Source: Oceanobacillus sp. J11TS1 (GTDB lineage Bacteria; Bacillota; Bacilli; Bacillales; Amphibacillaceae). Taken from it: 64,000 bases of DNA. Of this stretch, positions 25,906 to 34,884 are shown one piece after another. Position numbers and translations under genes: made by a program. Under the pieces are notes generated by a model, which saw nothing but the letters and a program-made list of their open reading frames with translations, did no database searches and had not been told where the DNA came from. Location of the stretch: positions 1-64,000 of the forward strand of contig NZ_BORO01000013.1 of NCBI RefSeq assembly GCF_018333215.1. Direction: 5' to 3'. Positions within the stretch are counted from its first letter, which is position 1; every line of letters begins with the position of its first letter.

Positions 25906-26628
25906 GTGACTTTAACCGTAGAAAATCTAACCAAAAAATATGGAAATACTACTGTATTAAACAAAATTACCGGAACTTTTTCAGAAGGCAAGTGTTATCT
26001 GTTGCTTGGTGAAAATGGTTCTGGCAAATCTACCTTAGCCAGATGCCTTGCGGGGGATGAACCTTATGATGAAGGCACTATTTCTCTGAAGCAAGATACA
26101 ATTCATTTTAGTGATCAGATTGCTTTACAATACCAAGATTTTGACAGTTACCCACATTTAAAGGTAAAAGAGGTTATCCAGCTATTCCGTCAACTAATTA
26201 CCAATCCTTTTCATACAGATGAATTAGAAAAAATATTGGATATGGATACCTTCACCAATACACTCATAAAAAACACATCGGGAGGCCAGCGAAAAGCCGT
26301 TTCCATTTTATTAGCATTCTTACTAAATAAGCCTTTTATATTACTGGATGAACCGTTTGCCGATCTCGATTTGCATAAAAAGCAACGCTTAGCCGATTTT
26401 TTACAAAGGCAGGTAAAGCAAAACAATAAATGTCTCATCCTTATCAGTCATGAAATAACTGGTTTGGAGGATTTATTTGACTATGTCTATATATTAAAGA
26501 ATGGCACATTTATCGAACAGGGGAGCCATACAGAACTCCTGCAAAAATATCCGGATAATGTATTTCCAGGATTGGCAGGTGTGTACTTTGAAGTGACCGG
26601 AAAAACATTAAAGGAGATGACAGGATGA
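25906..26628 (+). CDS. ABC transporter ATP-binding protein
   Basis: 240 residues from a GTG 7 bases after GGGGGG; an ATG 6 bases earlier touches that site. Walker A GENGSGKST, signature TSGGQRKA, Walker B FILLDEPFAD and switch His in ISHE are all present. It pairs with the permease that starts inside its stop codon (ATGA). It opens an operon that also holds an ECF sigma factor. Confidence 0.9.
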   Translation: MTLTVENLTKKYGNTTVLNKITGTFSEGKCYLLLGENGSGKSTLARCLAGDEPYDEGTISLKQDTIHFSDQIALQYQDFDSYPHLKVKEVIQLFRQLITNPFHTDELEKILDMDTFTNTLIKNTSGGQRKAVSILLAFLLNKPFILLDEPFADLDLHKKQRLADFLQRQVKQNNKCLILISHEITGLEDLFDYVYILKNGTFIEQGSHTELLQKYPDNVFPGLAGVYFEVTGKTLKEMTG

Positions 26629-27374
26629 TTGTATCTGTTGCAAAAGGTTACATGCTAGAAACTTTGCGAAATTTTGGCGTTCTTTTTGGAAATATACTTC
26701 CGCCTATTATATTCTTGATTTGCTCCGTATTAGTTAAAAGCTTCTTAGACAGTCCAGAAACAGTAGAATTTATGATTAAGGGACAATTTCTCCCTATCTC
26801 GATTTTATTATTGTTATTCTCTTTTTCCCTTTCCAGCGCCACCATTTATTTAGCAGAACTAAAAGCGCATAAAACCTTCCATTGGTTGAAAAGAACAGAT
26901 GTCTCCCCATTCATTTATTTTTTGGGAATGGGTGTCGGGGTATTTCTCTTCATGAATTTATTACTTATTCTGCTTTTGATAGGTTATGCATGGGTAGCGT
27001 CTATCTCGATTACTTCATTCCTGATGATTCATTTTATCTGTAATCTGATCTTGTTAGCTTTGTATCCAGCCAGCTTTATTATTGCTGGTATTGTGAAAGA
27101 TGAAAAAGTAGCGCAGAGCTTATTGGTTCCTGGTATGATTATTTTAATGTTTTCAATTACGATGCCTTCTTTATTCTTAACCATAGGCGGCGCGAATCCA
27201 CAAGATTACTATATCTTTTTAAGTTGGAATCCAATGCTTTATTTATTTGATACGCTTCATGCACAATTACAATTAATTGATCATACATGGCTAAATCTTT
27301 ATCACTATGCACTTATTTTAATCGGTTTCAGCATCATCTTTAGTATACTAGCGAAAAAAATATACAATAGATAG
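26625..27374 (+). CDS. ABC-2 type transporter permease
   Basis: 249 residues, six membrane helices, start overlapping the ATPase gene by 4 bases. The long hydrophobic segments with a WNPMLYLFD loop fit small ABC-2 export permeases. With the ATPase it probably forms a homodimeric exporter of a peptide, lipid or drug. Substrate unknown. Confidence 0.82.
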   Translation: MIVSVAKGYMLETLRNFGVLFGNILPPIIFLICSVLVKSFLDSPETVEFMIKGQFLPISILLLLFSFSLSSATIYLAELKAHKTFHWLKRTDVSPFIYFLGMGVGVFLFMNLLLILLLIGYAWVASISITSFLMIHFICNLILLALYPASFIIAGIVKDEKVAQSLLVPGMIILMFSITMPSLFLTIGGANPQDYYIFLSWNPMLYLFDTLHAQLQLIDHTWLNLYHYALILIGFSIIFSILAKKIYNR

Positions 27375-27384
27375 GAAGAGTTAT

Positions 27385-27762
27385 ATGGACACAGGATATA
27401 TTGTTTCTTTAATTGCAGTGGGAATTTGGATGATTGTAATTTTATCCATCGCTATTCCCTTAAATCGTAAATATGTTGTCAAAGAAAATGGGAAAATAAA
27501 TTATAAGAAGACAACCATCTATTTAAGATGGAATATGTTCGATACACTCACATTGCTGGTTGCTATTTATACCATTATTTGCGTGCAGATATTAAATTTT
27601 TTATTAATGTCAGGGGCTACCATCGAAAACCCTTACGTTCAATTTTTTACGAATCAATCACAGGCTTGGGTAATTGTTACGGTTGCTTACCTTGTATCTC
27701 GTGTTTCACTTACTTTAAAATCAATCAAAGCTCATTTAGAGGATAAAGAAGATGAAACGTAA
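27385..27762 (+). CDS. Small membrane protein in the ABC/sigma operon
   Basis: 125 residues with an N-terminal helix, a central pair of helices and a charged C-terminus (LEDKEDET). Starts 10 bases after the permease and overlaps the sigma gene by 11 bases, so it is surely translated with them. Family not recognised; it may be an accessory subunit of the exporter. Confidence 0.65.
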   Translation: MDTGYIVSLIAVGIWMIVILSIAIPLNRKYVVKENGKINYKKTTIYLRWNMFDTLTLLVAIYTIICVQILNFLLMSGATIENPYVQFFTNQSQAWVIVTVAYLVSRVSLTLKSIKAHLEDKEDET

Positions 27763-28282
27763 CGAAGAATGGATGAAAATCTATCAAAATGGGGATGAAG
27801 CAGGATATACCGCATTATATGAAAAACTCCATGAGCCGCTGTATTGCTTCTTATACCGATATACACAGGAAGAACAGCTTAGTATCGATATTATACAGGA
27901 TACTTTTGAAATCTTACAAAAGAAAAAACATACATTTAACCCTGCTAAAGGTACGGTCAAGGCCTATCTATTTCAAATAGCTTACCGTTTATTAATGAAC
28001 AAATTAAACAGGAGAAAAAAATGGCGATCCTTACTCCCATTTTTAGCCCCACAGACTCATCACTCCATAAACATGGATGAAAAACTGTGGATTCAGCAAG
28101 CTATTGCCAAACTTCCAGATAAGCAACGAGCGATTATTTTACTGGTTTATTATGAAGATTTACCACAACGTGAGATTGCATCCATATTAAATATCCCTGT
28201 AGGTACTGTTAAATCAAGGCTACATCAGGCAATTAAAACATTAAAAGAGGATCTAAAGGAGGATTTTTATGTTAAAGGATGA
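27752..28282 (+). CDS. ECF-type RNA polymerase sigma factor
   Basis: 176 residues. Sigma region 2 (about 1-80, with YRYTQEEQLSIDIIQDTF and AYLFQIAYRLLMNKLNR) and region 4 (about 110-165, with LPDKQRAIILLVYYEDLPQ and the helix-turn-helix IPVGTVKSRLHQAI). No region 1.1 or 3. It overlaps both its neighbours and probably drives this operon in response to a signal sensed at the membrane. Confidence 0.9.
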   Translation: MKRNEEWMKIYQNGDEAGYTALYEKLHEPLYCFLYRYTQEEQLSIDIIQDTFEILQKKKHTFNPAKGTVKAYLFQIAYRLLMNKLNRRKKWRSLLPFLAPQTHHSINMDEKLWIQQAIAKLPDKQRAIILLVYYEDLPQREIASILNIPVGTVKSRLHQAIKTLKEDLKEDFYVKG

Positions 28283-28520
28283 ATTTAAAGGAGCAGATAA
28301 GCTAAAAACAGAGCTGAATCAATTTCATGTTACTGTTCCAGAACAAAAGCTAAGGCAAAAACAAACAACTTGGCAGCGATTTATCCGCTATTTAGCTTCT
28401 CCTGCTCAAGATCCTTTTGAAAAAACAACAGTGACAACAGCTGGATTAAACTTAACCAGAATTATTCCTTTAGCTTGCGGGGTTGGGATAAGTATAGTTT
28501 CGTTAGTGATTTATACGTAA
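28269..28520 (+). CDS. Small anti-sigma-like membrane protein
   Basis: 83 residues overlapping the sigma gene by 14 bases, ATG after AAGGAGG. A soluble charged N-terminus of about 55 residues and one C-terminal membrane helix (IIPLACGVGISIVSLVIY). The layout is that of a membrane-anchored anti-sigma factor, but it is short and has no zinc-binding HxxxCxxC motif, so the role is inferred from position. Confidence 0.6.
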   Translation: MLKDEFKGADKLKTELNQFHVTVPEQKLRQKQTTWQRFIRYLASPAQDPFEKTTVTTAGLNLTRIIPLACGVGISIVSLVIYT

Positions 28521-28535
28521 TAACGGTGGTGTGTA

Positions 28536-28652
28536 ATGATCGAAAGCTTAACAGGTGGATACAGCGATGTAACGATGTTGCGGCGAGCACCTAAAATTAT
28601 CTGGATTGGATTGAATTCAAATACTAATAAACATCCAATTTCAAAGAATTAA
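28536..28652 (+). pseudogene. Possible remnant of a phosphotransferase gene start
   Basis: 38 codons after GGTGGTG. The N-terminus MIESLTGGYSDVTMLRR resembles the substrate-independent start of aminoglycoside-phosphotransferase-like kinases (LTGGYxNxTY), but the frame then loses similarity and stops. Could equally be a chance small frame. Confidence 0.2.
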
Positions 28653-28734
28653 ATCAGATTATATCGCTGAATAATGTGTAGGTAAATATAAGTTCCTAAA
28701 TAAACGTAACTTTTAGAAAGGAGAGGTACACAGA

Positions 28735-28944
28735 TTGAATAAATATCAAGAACGCGTAATTTACATTTCAGCTGGAGCTCTTGTTTTCTTCTTAGTTCTT
28801 TCTTTAATAACAAATAATTTGGGATTCTTTTTAATGAGCTTATTCCCTGTTTTTTTTAATGTAATGATTGCTTTTTTTGCTAAAAACAACAAGCATATGC
28901 AAAAATTTAATCAAAGACATTCCGAGAAACTAAAACCAAAGTAA
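28735..28944 (+). CDS. Small membrane protein, 69 residues
   Basis: TTG start 7 bases after AAAGGAGAGG. Two membrane helices (about 8-25 and 30-50) followed by a basic tail (KNNKHMQKFNQRHSEKLK). Family not recognised. A long terminator follows. Confidence 0.6.
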   Translation: MNKYQERVIYISAGALVFFLVLSLITNNLGFFLMSLFPVFFNVMIAFFAKNNKHMQKFNQRHSEKLKPK

Positions 28945-29018
28945 AACTAAAAAATAAGGTTTTGTAATTGTCAAATAAATACATGTTATAATTTTATAGT
29001 TTTTGAACGCGCAAAAAA

Positions 29019-29068
29019 GTCCATAGAATAGTGTTAAACAATCTTAATTAAACTCCTATTCTTTGGAC
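29019..29068. terminator. Bidirectional terminator before the SNF2 gene
   Basis: GTCCATAGAATAG (29019-29031) pairs with CTATTCTTTGGAC (29056-29068) with one bulge; A and T runs lie on both sides. Confidence 0.75.
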
Positions 29069-29112
29069 CTTTTATACACCTATTGCTTCTTTTTGTAAAA
29101 TATCAGCTAACC

Positions 29113-31248
29113 TTAGCGAACACCCTGCGTCAGTCGCTCCTTCTCCAGCTCCAACACTTTCTTTTGAAGGGAAGCTTCTTCTTCCTCTTGCTCCTGCTCA
29201 TCCAATATACGTGTTGCCGTATCAGAATCTCTGACAAACAAGTCAAAGAGGTTTGATTTCTCTCCTAATACCTCCAGCATCGCTACATCAATGCTATCCT
29301 CCGTTAAGAGACGATAGACAACAACGTTTCGGGATTGCCCCATTCGATAAGCACGGCTGATTGCCTGTTCTTCCATAGATGGCTTCCATTGTGGCTCACA
29401 TAAAACAACAACGTTTGCCGCTTGAATGTTTACACCCACACCGCCAGCAGTAATTTGACTGACCAAGACAGATCCAGCCTCATCCTCTGAGAATGCATCG
29501 ATAATTTCCTGTCTTTTATGATTCGAGACATCGCCAGTAATTGCTCGATGGGGTTGCCCTTCTAGATTTTCACTGATGGTTTGGATAACCTCTTTAAAAT
29601 AAGAAAATACTAACACCTTGTGCCCCTTCTCTTTAGCATTTTCACAGATTTCTAGAAGTTTTTTCAGCTTCGGCGATTTTTCTGGAGTCCCCCCCTGCCA
29701 GCCTGCACGACGCATTGCCATCACCTGTTCATCTTTGACAGCTTGTTGATAGTACTTTTCCTCTTCTTCGCCAAAATGAACCCACTCTGGAATGATTTCC
29801 AAATCCGGTAGTTCATTTAATACGTCCTTTCGATTTCTTCTTAAATAAACTGGGGCAATCGCTTTTCGAAATGCTTGTGGCTGCAGTAGAAGCATTTCTT
29901 CTGATAATTCTTTCGCAATGTCTGGTTGTAAAACAGAAATTAATTGTTGCATTTCTTTCACACTATTTTCTAGCGGCGTTCCACTCATAAATAGGACATA
30001 CTCCGCCAGATTCGCTAAATGATAAACACTTTGCGAGCGCTTGGCATTGGGGTTTTTCACATAATGCGCCTCATCCACAATCAACGCATGGAGCTGGTGC
30101 TCTTCTTCCACTTGCATACGGACTGCCTGCTCAAACGTTGTAATTAAGACACCTGTTTCTTCTTGCCAAGCTTTAAATTGTTCGAGACGATTGCTGCCAT
30201 AAAAGACAAATGTCTGTAAATTGGAGCGCAATTCAATCTCTCTTTTCCAATTTGCAAGAACGCTTAATGGACAAATAATAACAGCATGTCCCTGCTTGTT
30301 TTGCGCCAGATGATTGAGAATCGCAAGTGCTTGAATGGTCTTACCTAACCCCATCTCATCACCCAACAGCGTCTTTTTATACCGCAATGCATATTTTGCA
30401 CCGAAAATTTGATAATTCCTCAAGGTAATGTTCAGCCCCGCCGTATCAAATGGATAATTATTCACCTCTTCAACTACCTCAGGCGGCAAACTTTCTGAGA
30501 TATTCTTCGAATCAAAGTCCGTTGCCTTCTCAATCTCTGTATAGTAGAAAGCATTTTCTGTTTCAAAGTGCTTCTTAAGTTCTTCTTTACTCACTTCAAA
30601 ATCAAGCATATAATCCAGCTTTTTCTTGATTTTCTCTAATTCCTTTTGGTGCGTGCTTCTATTTAAATTGGCAAAGGCAGACCGGATTTTTTCCTTCTCC
30701 TCTTTTGGCTGGAACAGCGCTCCAAAAAAACTCTTTTGCTTTTTTGCCATTTCAATATCAGGAATCGTTTCTTCATAGTACTCCTGAAACTTTGCTTGCA
30801 ATTCCTCCAGAATCTTCAGCAAATGCCACTTCTTATAAATAGATTCTAACAAACTGAAGTCCTCATCCGAGATCTCATCTGGATTCACACGAGGTATTGC
30901 TTGTTCATAAACAGATTCTTTTATCTTTGTGACCGTTTGATAAATTTGCTGCGCAGTATTCTCGTCAATTCCTTCTATTTTCATTAAATCTGGAGGCTCC
31001 TGATCAGCTATATCTTTCATTGTTTGGAAACCGTTCTCCATTAAGCTATTTACCGGAACCCCTTTCTCAAATAAACCTGAGTCTATCGGCATCGCTTTTA
31101 ATTGTTCTTTTCCTGAACTGATTTTCAGTCTCTGCCATATCCCTTTAATCCGATAATTAAATAAATCCTCCGAGCTAATATCAATGCTTTCGTGAATTCG
31201 ATTCAATTCTGCTTCTAACCGTTCCACATCCTGTTTCGTCCTTACCAT
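29113..31248 (-). CDS. SNF2-family helicase-like ATPase
   Basis: 711 residues from an ATG 6 bases after GGAGGAG; an upstream in-frame ATG lacks a ribosome site. An N-terminal region with a helix-hairpin-helix-like stretch (MKIEGIDENTAQQIY, about residue 80), then a full SNF2 engine: GDEMGLGKT near 298, DEAH near 391, SGTPLENS near 425 and RAYRMGQ in the C-terminal RecA lobe. Family members translocate on double-stranded DNA to remodel protein-DNA complexes. No neighbouring nuclease or methylase gene is present, so defence use is not supported. Confidence 0.88.
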   Translation of the reverse strand: MVRTKQDVERLEAELNRIHESIDISSEDLFNYRIKGIWQRLKISSGKEQLKAMPIDSGLFEKGVPVNSLMENGFQTMKDIADQEPPDLMKIEGIDENTAQQIYQTVTKIKESVYEQAIPRVNPDEISDEDFSLLESIYKKWHLLKILEELQAKFQEYYEETIPDIEMAKKQKSFFGALFQPKEEKEKIRSAFANLNRSTHQKELEKIKKKLDYMLDFEVSKEELKKHFETENAFYYTEIEKATDFDSKNISESLPPEVVEEVNNYPFDTAGLNITLRNYQIFGAKYALRYKKTLLGDEMGLGKTIQALAILNHLAQNKQGHAVIICPLSVLANWKREIELRSNLQTFVFYGSNRLEQFKAWQEETGVLITTFEQAVRMQVEEEHQLHALIVDEAHYVKNPNAKRSQSVYHLANLAEYVLFMSGTPLENSVKEMQQLISVLQPDIAKELSEEMLLLQPQAFRKAIAPVYLRRNRKDVLNELPDLEIIPEWVHFGEEEEKYYQQAVKDEQVMAMRRAGWQGGTPEKSPKLKKLLEICENAKEKGHKVLVFSYFKEVIQTISENLEGQPHRAITGDVSNHKRQEIIDAFSEDEAGSVLVSQITAGGVGVNIQAANVVVLCEPQWKPSMEEQAISRAYRMGQSRNVVVYRLLTEDSIDVAMLEVLGEKSNLFDLFVRDSDTATRILDEQEQEEEEASLQKKVLELEKERLTQGVR

Positions 31249-31294
31249 TCTTACTCCTCCTGCTGCTAATCTGAAAGATGTATATTTGTCTTTT

Positions 31295-31459
31295 TTATTT
31301 ATTGCAGACAGCCCCTGCAGCGTACTGAGCACCACTCGCTGTTTCATCTATATTCAAGGTTTCATTCCCAGATAGAACTCTCTCCCTGTGGAATGAATGC
31401 CATCTTATTATTGTAGCATTGTTTACAGCTTGATAAAAAGGGAATAATCCCTTTATCAT
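31295..31459 (-). CDS. Small frame upstream of the SNF2 gene, 54 residues
   Basis: ATG 6 bases after AGGGGGAGG encodes 54 residues (MIKGLFPFYQAVNNATI at the start, GAQYAAGAVCNK at the end). It ends 46 bases before the SNF2 start on the same strand, so it may be a co-transcribed small gene. Composition is not distinctive and no family is recognised. Confidence 0.35.
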   Translation of the reverse strand: MIKGLFPFYQAVNNATIIRWHSFHRERVLSGNETLNIDETASGAQYAAGAVCNK

Positions 31460-31526
31460 CGCATTCCTCCCCCTTGTATTTTACAAAAAATAGATTTTGC
31501 ATTCTAGCGGAGCTTAAAAACAACCT

Positions 31527-31560
31527 AAAAAGCCGCTTGATATAAGCATATCTAACGGCT
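31527..31560 (-). terminator. Terminator after the 61-residue gene
   Basis: AGCCGTTAGATAT pairs with ATATCAAGCGGCT on the minus strand with two mismatches, followed by TTTTAGG. Confidence 0.65.
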
Positions 31561-31600
31561 AGACTGAATTAATTTTGTTTTTATTTACGTGAAGCAAATT

Positions 31601-31786
31601 CTATGTAATATGAAAAGAATTTGCCCTTTGGACCTTCTGAAAAAAATGCTTATGGGATTTATTTTTTTGACTCCCCTTGAATAGATGATGGTTTCTGCTT
31701 AGTAATTCCTTATAGTACTGGGCAAATCCCGCATGTGATAATTGCAAATTAGCCATTCTCTTCATTGGCTCATCTGTTTTATCCAT
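31601..31786 (-). CDS. Small basic hypothetical protein, 61 residues
   Basis: ATG 7 bases after AAGGAGGATG; an in-frame ATG upstream overlaps the ribosome site. A His- and Lys-rich soluble peptide (NHHLFKGSQKNKSHKHFFQK). Family not recognised; monocistronic with its own terminator. Confidence 0.55.
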   Translation of the reverse strand: MDKTDEPMKRMANLQLSHAGFAQYYKELLSRNHHLFKGSQKNKSHKHFFQKVQRANSFHIT

Positions 31787-32070
31787 CCTATCATCCTCCT
31801 TGTTTAAACGTATGTACAAGGGGGTTCAATTATGAAACCGGGATGAAATATTATGGAAGATCACGGCTATTCCAATTGCTTTTTCAGCTTTTAAGCACCA
31901 ATACAGGCTTAAAATATAATCAGCTATAGTTTATGATATAACAAAACCTATGTATATGACCGTCATCTTCTTGAGAAACTGAAATATATATGAATGTATA
32001 TACTTTGATATATATATAATAGAAATGGGGTGCTATAATGAGTAGTAATAAACATAAAGGGGGTAAAAAA

Positions 32071-32313
32071 ATGACTGTAAAAATGCATCGTTATGGGGGA
32101 AGTTCTGCAGTAATTGTTCCAGCATATATTAAAAAGGCTTTAGGTATTGACGAAACCACAGAGCTAGAAGTAGAACTAAAAGAAAATGGTTTCATGTTTA
32201 CCCCTGTCTCAAAAAAGGAAGCAGCGTTAGAGTCAGACCAGGATTTTATCAATTTTCTAAAGGAAACGGACCAACAATACGGAGATGTTACACGGCGATT
32301 GGTGGATAAATAA
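32071..32313 (+). CDS. AbrB/MazE-like antitoxin
   Basis: 80 residues from the ATG 6 bases after AAAGGGGG; an ATG 33 bases upstream also has a possible ribosome site. Residues 1-50 form a swapped-hairpin AbrB domain (RYGGSSAVIVPAYIKKALGI) and the rest is a charged toxin-binding tail. It overlaps the Doc-like toxin start by one base (TAATG). An antitoxin that binds its own promoter and blocks the toxin is the family expectation. Confidence 0.82.
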   Translation: MTVKMHRYGGSSAVIVPAYIKKALGIDETTELEVELKENGFMFTPVSKKEAALESDQDFINFLKETDQQYGDVTRRLVDK

Positions 32314-32732
32314 TGAATTATATTTCTGAACAAGATATTGTACGAATCAATGCGTATGTGATTGAAAAGTATTCACCAGGAGAACAAAAAGGAATAAATT
32401 CATATAAAGAACTTGATTCTGCACGAAATCGCCCAAAACAAAGTTTATTTGGGAAAGATGCCTATCCAACATTATTTACCAAATGCGCTACTCTGTGCCA
32501 TTCCTTGATTAAAAATCATCCTTTTTATAATGCCAATAAACGAACTGCACTATGGTCTTTGATTTATATGCTGCGAATCAACGGATATAAATTAACGGCC
32601 AGTGAAGAAACTGTTGAAGAAATGATTCTCTTTATTGCACAGCGAGATGATAAAACAATCAATTTACAAGAGCATATTCAGTTTATCAGTGAATGGATAG
32701 AACGGCATACTGAAAAACAGATAAGGAGCTAG
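32313..32732 (+). CDS. Doc/Fic-family toxin
   Basis: 139 residues. The Fic motif is HPFYNANKRTAL at 69-80: the catalytic His69, Phe71 and the NKR anion loop are kept, with Asn73 where many members have Asp. The NKR form is that of Doc, which phosphorylates elongation factor Tu rather than adenylylating targets. Doc is usually paired with a Phd antitoxin; here the partner is AbrB-like. Translation is coupled to the antitoxin. Confidence 0.85.
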   Translation: MNYISEQDIVRINAYVIEKYSPGEQKGINSYKELDSARNRPKQSLFGKDAYPTLFTKCATLCHSLIKNHPFYNANKRTALWSLIYMLRINGYKLTASEETVEEMILFIAQRDDKTINLQEHIQFISEWIERHTEKQIRS

Positions 32733-32803
32733 AAATATTTTTGATCAATATTCCCTAGCTCTTTTTCGACTACTAACGAACCTTGCTAAAAGATACGACA
32801 ATA

Positions 32804-33556
32804 TTACACCTGCACTCCTTGTGCCTTTTTATTCTCCAATACTCCCAATACGTTCCTTATCGTTGCTGGCAATTCTTCCTTCTGTATCGATATAGATGCA
32901 TATTTTTTAACCTCATGTTCACCGACGCACACGCTGTATAATGCATTCTCAAACAAACACTGGTCATTACTGTCATTCCCAAATGCAATAAATTCTCTCA
33001 CCTGTACGTTGTGCAATCCACTCACCTTATTAATTCCAACTGGACTGATATCGATTGCATTCTCCCCTTTGTAATATGTAATATTTACAGGCAGTGCGGA
33101 AAGTTCATCTATCACCTGCTGCGGCGGTTGGAAAAGAACGAGCTTACATACCTTGTCCAAACTTCGCAGCTCTTTATTCTGCGCGGAGCTTTGATTAATA
33201 TTTTTATAAATAGGATGCGTCTTCAATCCATTAAAAGCATAGTCCCAATCGCTATCTGCCAAATAGGTTAGTTGATTAGCTTCCACCATCTCAATAAGAT
33301 TTGTCAGCAGATCATCTTGAAAATGGGTCACACCAATCTTACCGCTACTTGCAGTATATCCCCCGTTTCCACCTACCAGTTTCCCTTGCTGAAAAGATTT
33401 CGGCAAAACAGGAATTATATCCCGAATTGGTCTCGCTGACGCAAAAATAACTTGATGTCCCGCTGTCTGTATTTCTTCTAATGCTTGTAGTATAGCTGGA
33501 TCAATTGTTTTTCCATCAAAACAAATGGTGCCATCTATATCAAAAACAAAATTCAT
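32804..33556 (-). CDS. HAD-superfamily phosphatase, Cof/IIB type
   Basis: 250 residues. Motif I FDIDGT is at 5-10 with the nucleophile and acid Asp, motif II FASARP near 39-44, Lys of motif III near 130-140 and motif IV GNDSNDQCLFENA near 195-207. The large C2B cap is typical of sugar-phosphate or flavin-nucleotide phosphatases. Substrate unknown. Monocistronic. Confidence 0.88.
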   Translation of the reverse strand: MNFVFDIDGTICFDGKTIDPAILQALEEIQTAGHQVIFASARPIRDIIPVLPKSFQQGKLVGGNGGYTASSGKIGVTHFQDDLLTNLIEMVEANQLTYLADSDWDYAFNGLKTHPIYKNINQSSAQNKELRSLDKVCKLVLFQPPQQVIDELSALPVNITYYKGENAIDISPVGINKVSGLHNVQVREFIAFGNDSNDQCLFENALYSVCVGEHEVKKYASISIQKEELPATIRNVLGVLENKKAQGVQV

Positions 33557-33616
33557 TTTGAATCACCTCTTTTTTAAAAATTCTTTTAACTTTCCTATTA
33601 TAATTTATAGTACTGG

Positions 33617-33757
33617 CTATCCAAACTGAAAGCAAGCTTTACTCACTTCCCTTGAATTAATGCACCCAAAGATAAAGCAACCGTGTATCTCATTGTAATA
33701 TTTTACTAATTTCGGGGTCCTTTTAATAGCAACTGATTCAATACCCTTCCAAATCAT
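33617..33757 (-). pseudogene. Possible coding remnant in a 435-base gap
   Basis: A minus-strand frame of 46 codons (MIWKGIESVAIKRTPK at the start, CFQFG at the end) has no ribosome site and opens just after a stop. It may be a gene fragment or chance. The rest of the gap to 33991 is AT-rich and shows nothing else. Confidence 0.22.
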
Positions 33758-33991
33758 GGAGTCCGTCCAAAAGATATTTCATAAGCATTACATGTATTTC
33801 AGAAACGTTACAATTAAGGTAATATTTTATCACATTTCTTTTTTTATACTCACATAAACAAATTAAATGTAGTATTAAGAGTAAATAGATAGTAGGCCTA
33901 TAAAATAACAAAATGTAAGTTCCCTTAAAAACATACTGAACTGACTAGTACAAATTTCGTTTTATCAAGTAATTATAGTGAGGTGAGTGAT

Positions 33992-34870
33992 TTGAAAGAA
34001 AGGATTTTGAAAGCGGCATTAACATTATTTGCTCAAAAAGGCTATCATGCTACCAGTGTTCAAGAAATCGCTAATTGCGCTGAAGTATCTAGAAGTACTT
34101 TATATGCGTATTTTACATCAAAAAGAAATATACTCATTTCCGTCTATCAGTTTTATTTAGACAGTTTGTATGATCACTTACAAATGGAGTTAAAAGAGCA
34201 TGAGCAGTTTGCAGAGAGGTTAAAAATTTTTAAAAAAGTGTTAAGAAGTTATTTAAGTGTTCCTTTTGAACATGAAGAGTTTTTAATCATGCAAATGAAT
34301 GAACAAAATATTAACGACCCGGAGGTGGCAAATTATGTTATTGAGAAAAGAAATCAAATTTATAAAAGACTTGTAGAGATTATGCAATTTCTAGGTGGTA
34401 AGGATTTAAACTTCTGTTCACTAGATATCGTCATCATTTTAAATAGCTTGGTTGAAGAATATAGCGTTGTAGCAATATATGACCGTAAAAATATAAAAGT
34501 TGACGATCTTGTCGAGTATATTAGTCAGATTATTACATGTGTTTATGAAGGCTTTACCAAAAATCAAATCGAACCCTTATTAGATCCTAATACTTTTCCA
34601 GAAGACTATGAAAAGGAAAATAATATTGATATCCGCTCTTCTCTGAATAACAAAATAGAGGACTTAGAACTTTTAATTAAAAATATCAGACTATCTAGAG
34701 AAGAATATCTAGAAGTAAGCGCCTCAATAAAATTAATTCGTAAAGAACTCATTAAACCACAAGGTGATCTAATTATTGTTCAAGGCTTATTACGTAATAT
34801 AGGACAAATTAAAGATTTAAGATATATAGTGAACACTTGTATATCAACCATTCAACAAAATATTAATTAA
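33992..34870 (+). CDS. TetR-family regulator with long C-terminal domain
   Basis: 292 residues from a TTG 6 bases after GAGGTG. The N-terminal 50 residues are a TetR helix-turn-helix (YHATSVQEIANCAEVSRSTL then YAYFTSKRNI). The C-terminus is about 90 residues longer than usual and mostly helical, with a likely coiled coil near 225-290. It starts a unit with a membrane protein 14 bases downstream, which it probably controls. Confidence 0.85.
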   Translation: MKERILKAALTLFAQKGYHATSVQEIANCAEVSRSTLYAYFTSKRNILISVYQFYLDSLYDHLQMELKEHEQFAERLKIFKKVLRSYLSVPFEHEEFLIMQMNEQNINDPEVANYVIEKRNQIYKRLVEIMQFLGGKDLNFCSLDIVIILNSLVEEYSVVAIYDRKNIKVDDLVEYISQIITCVYEGFTKNQIEPLLDPNTFPEDYEKENNIDIRSSLNNKIEDLELLIKNIRLSREEYLEVSASIKLIRKELIKPQGDLIIVQGLLRNIGQIKDLRYIVNTCISTIQQNIN

Positions 34871-34884
34871 GTAGGTGATTCTAT

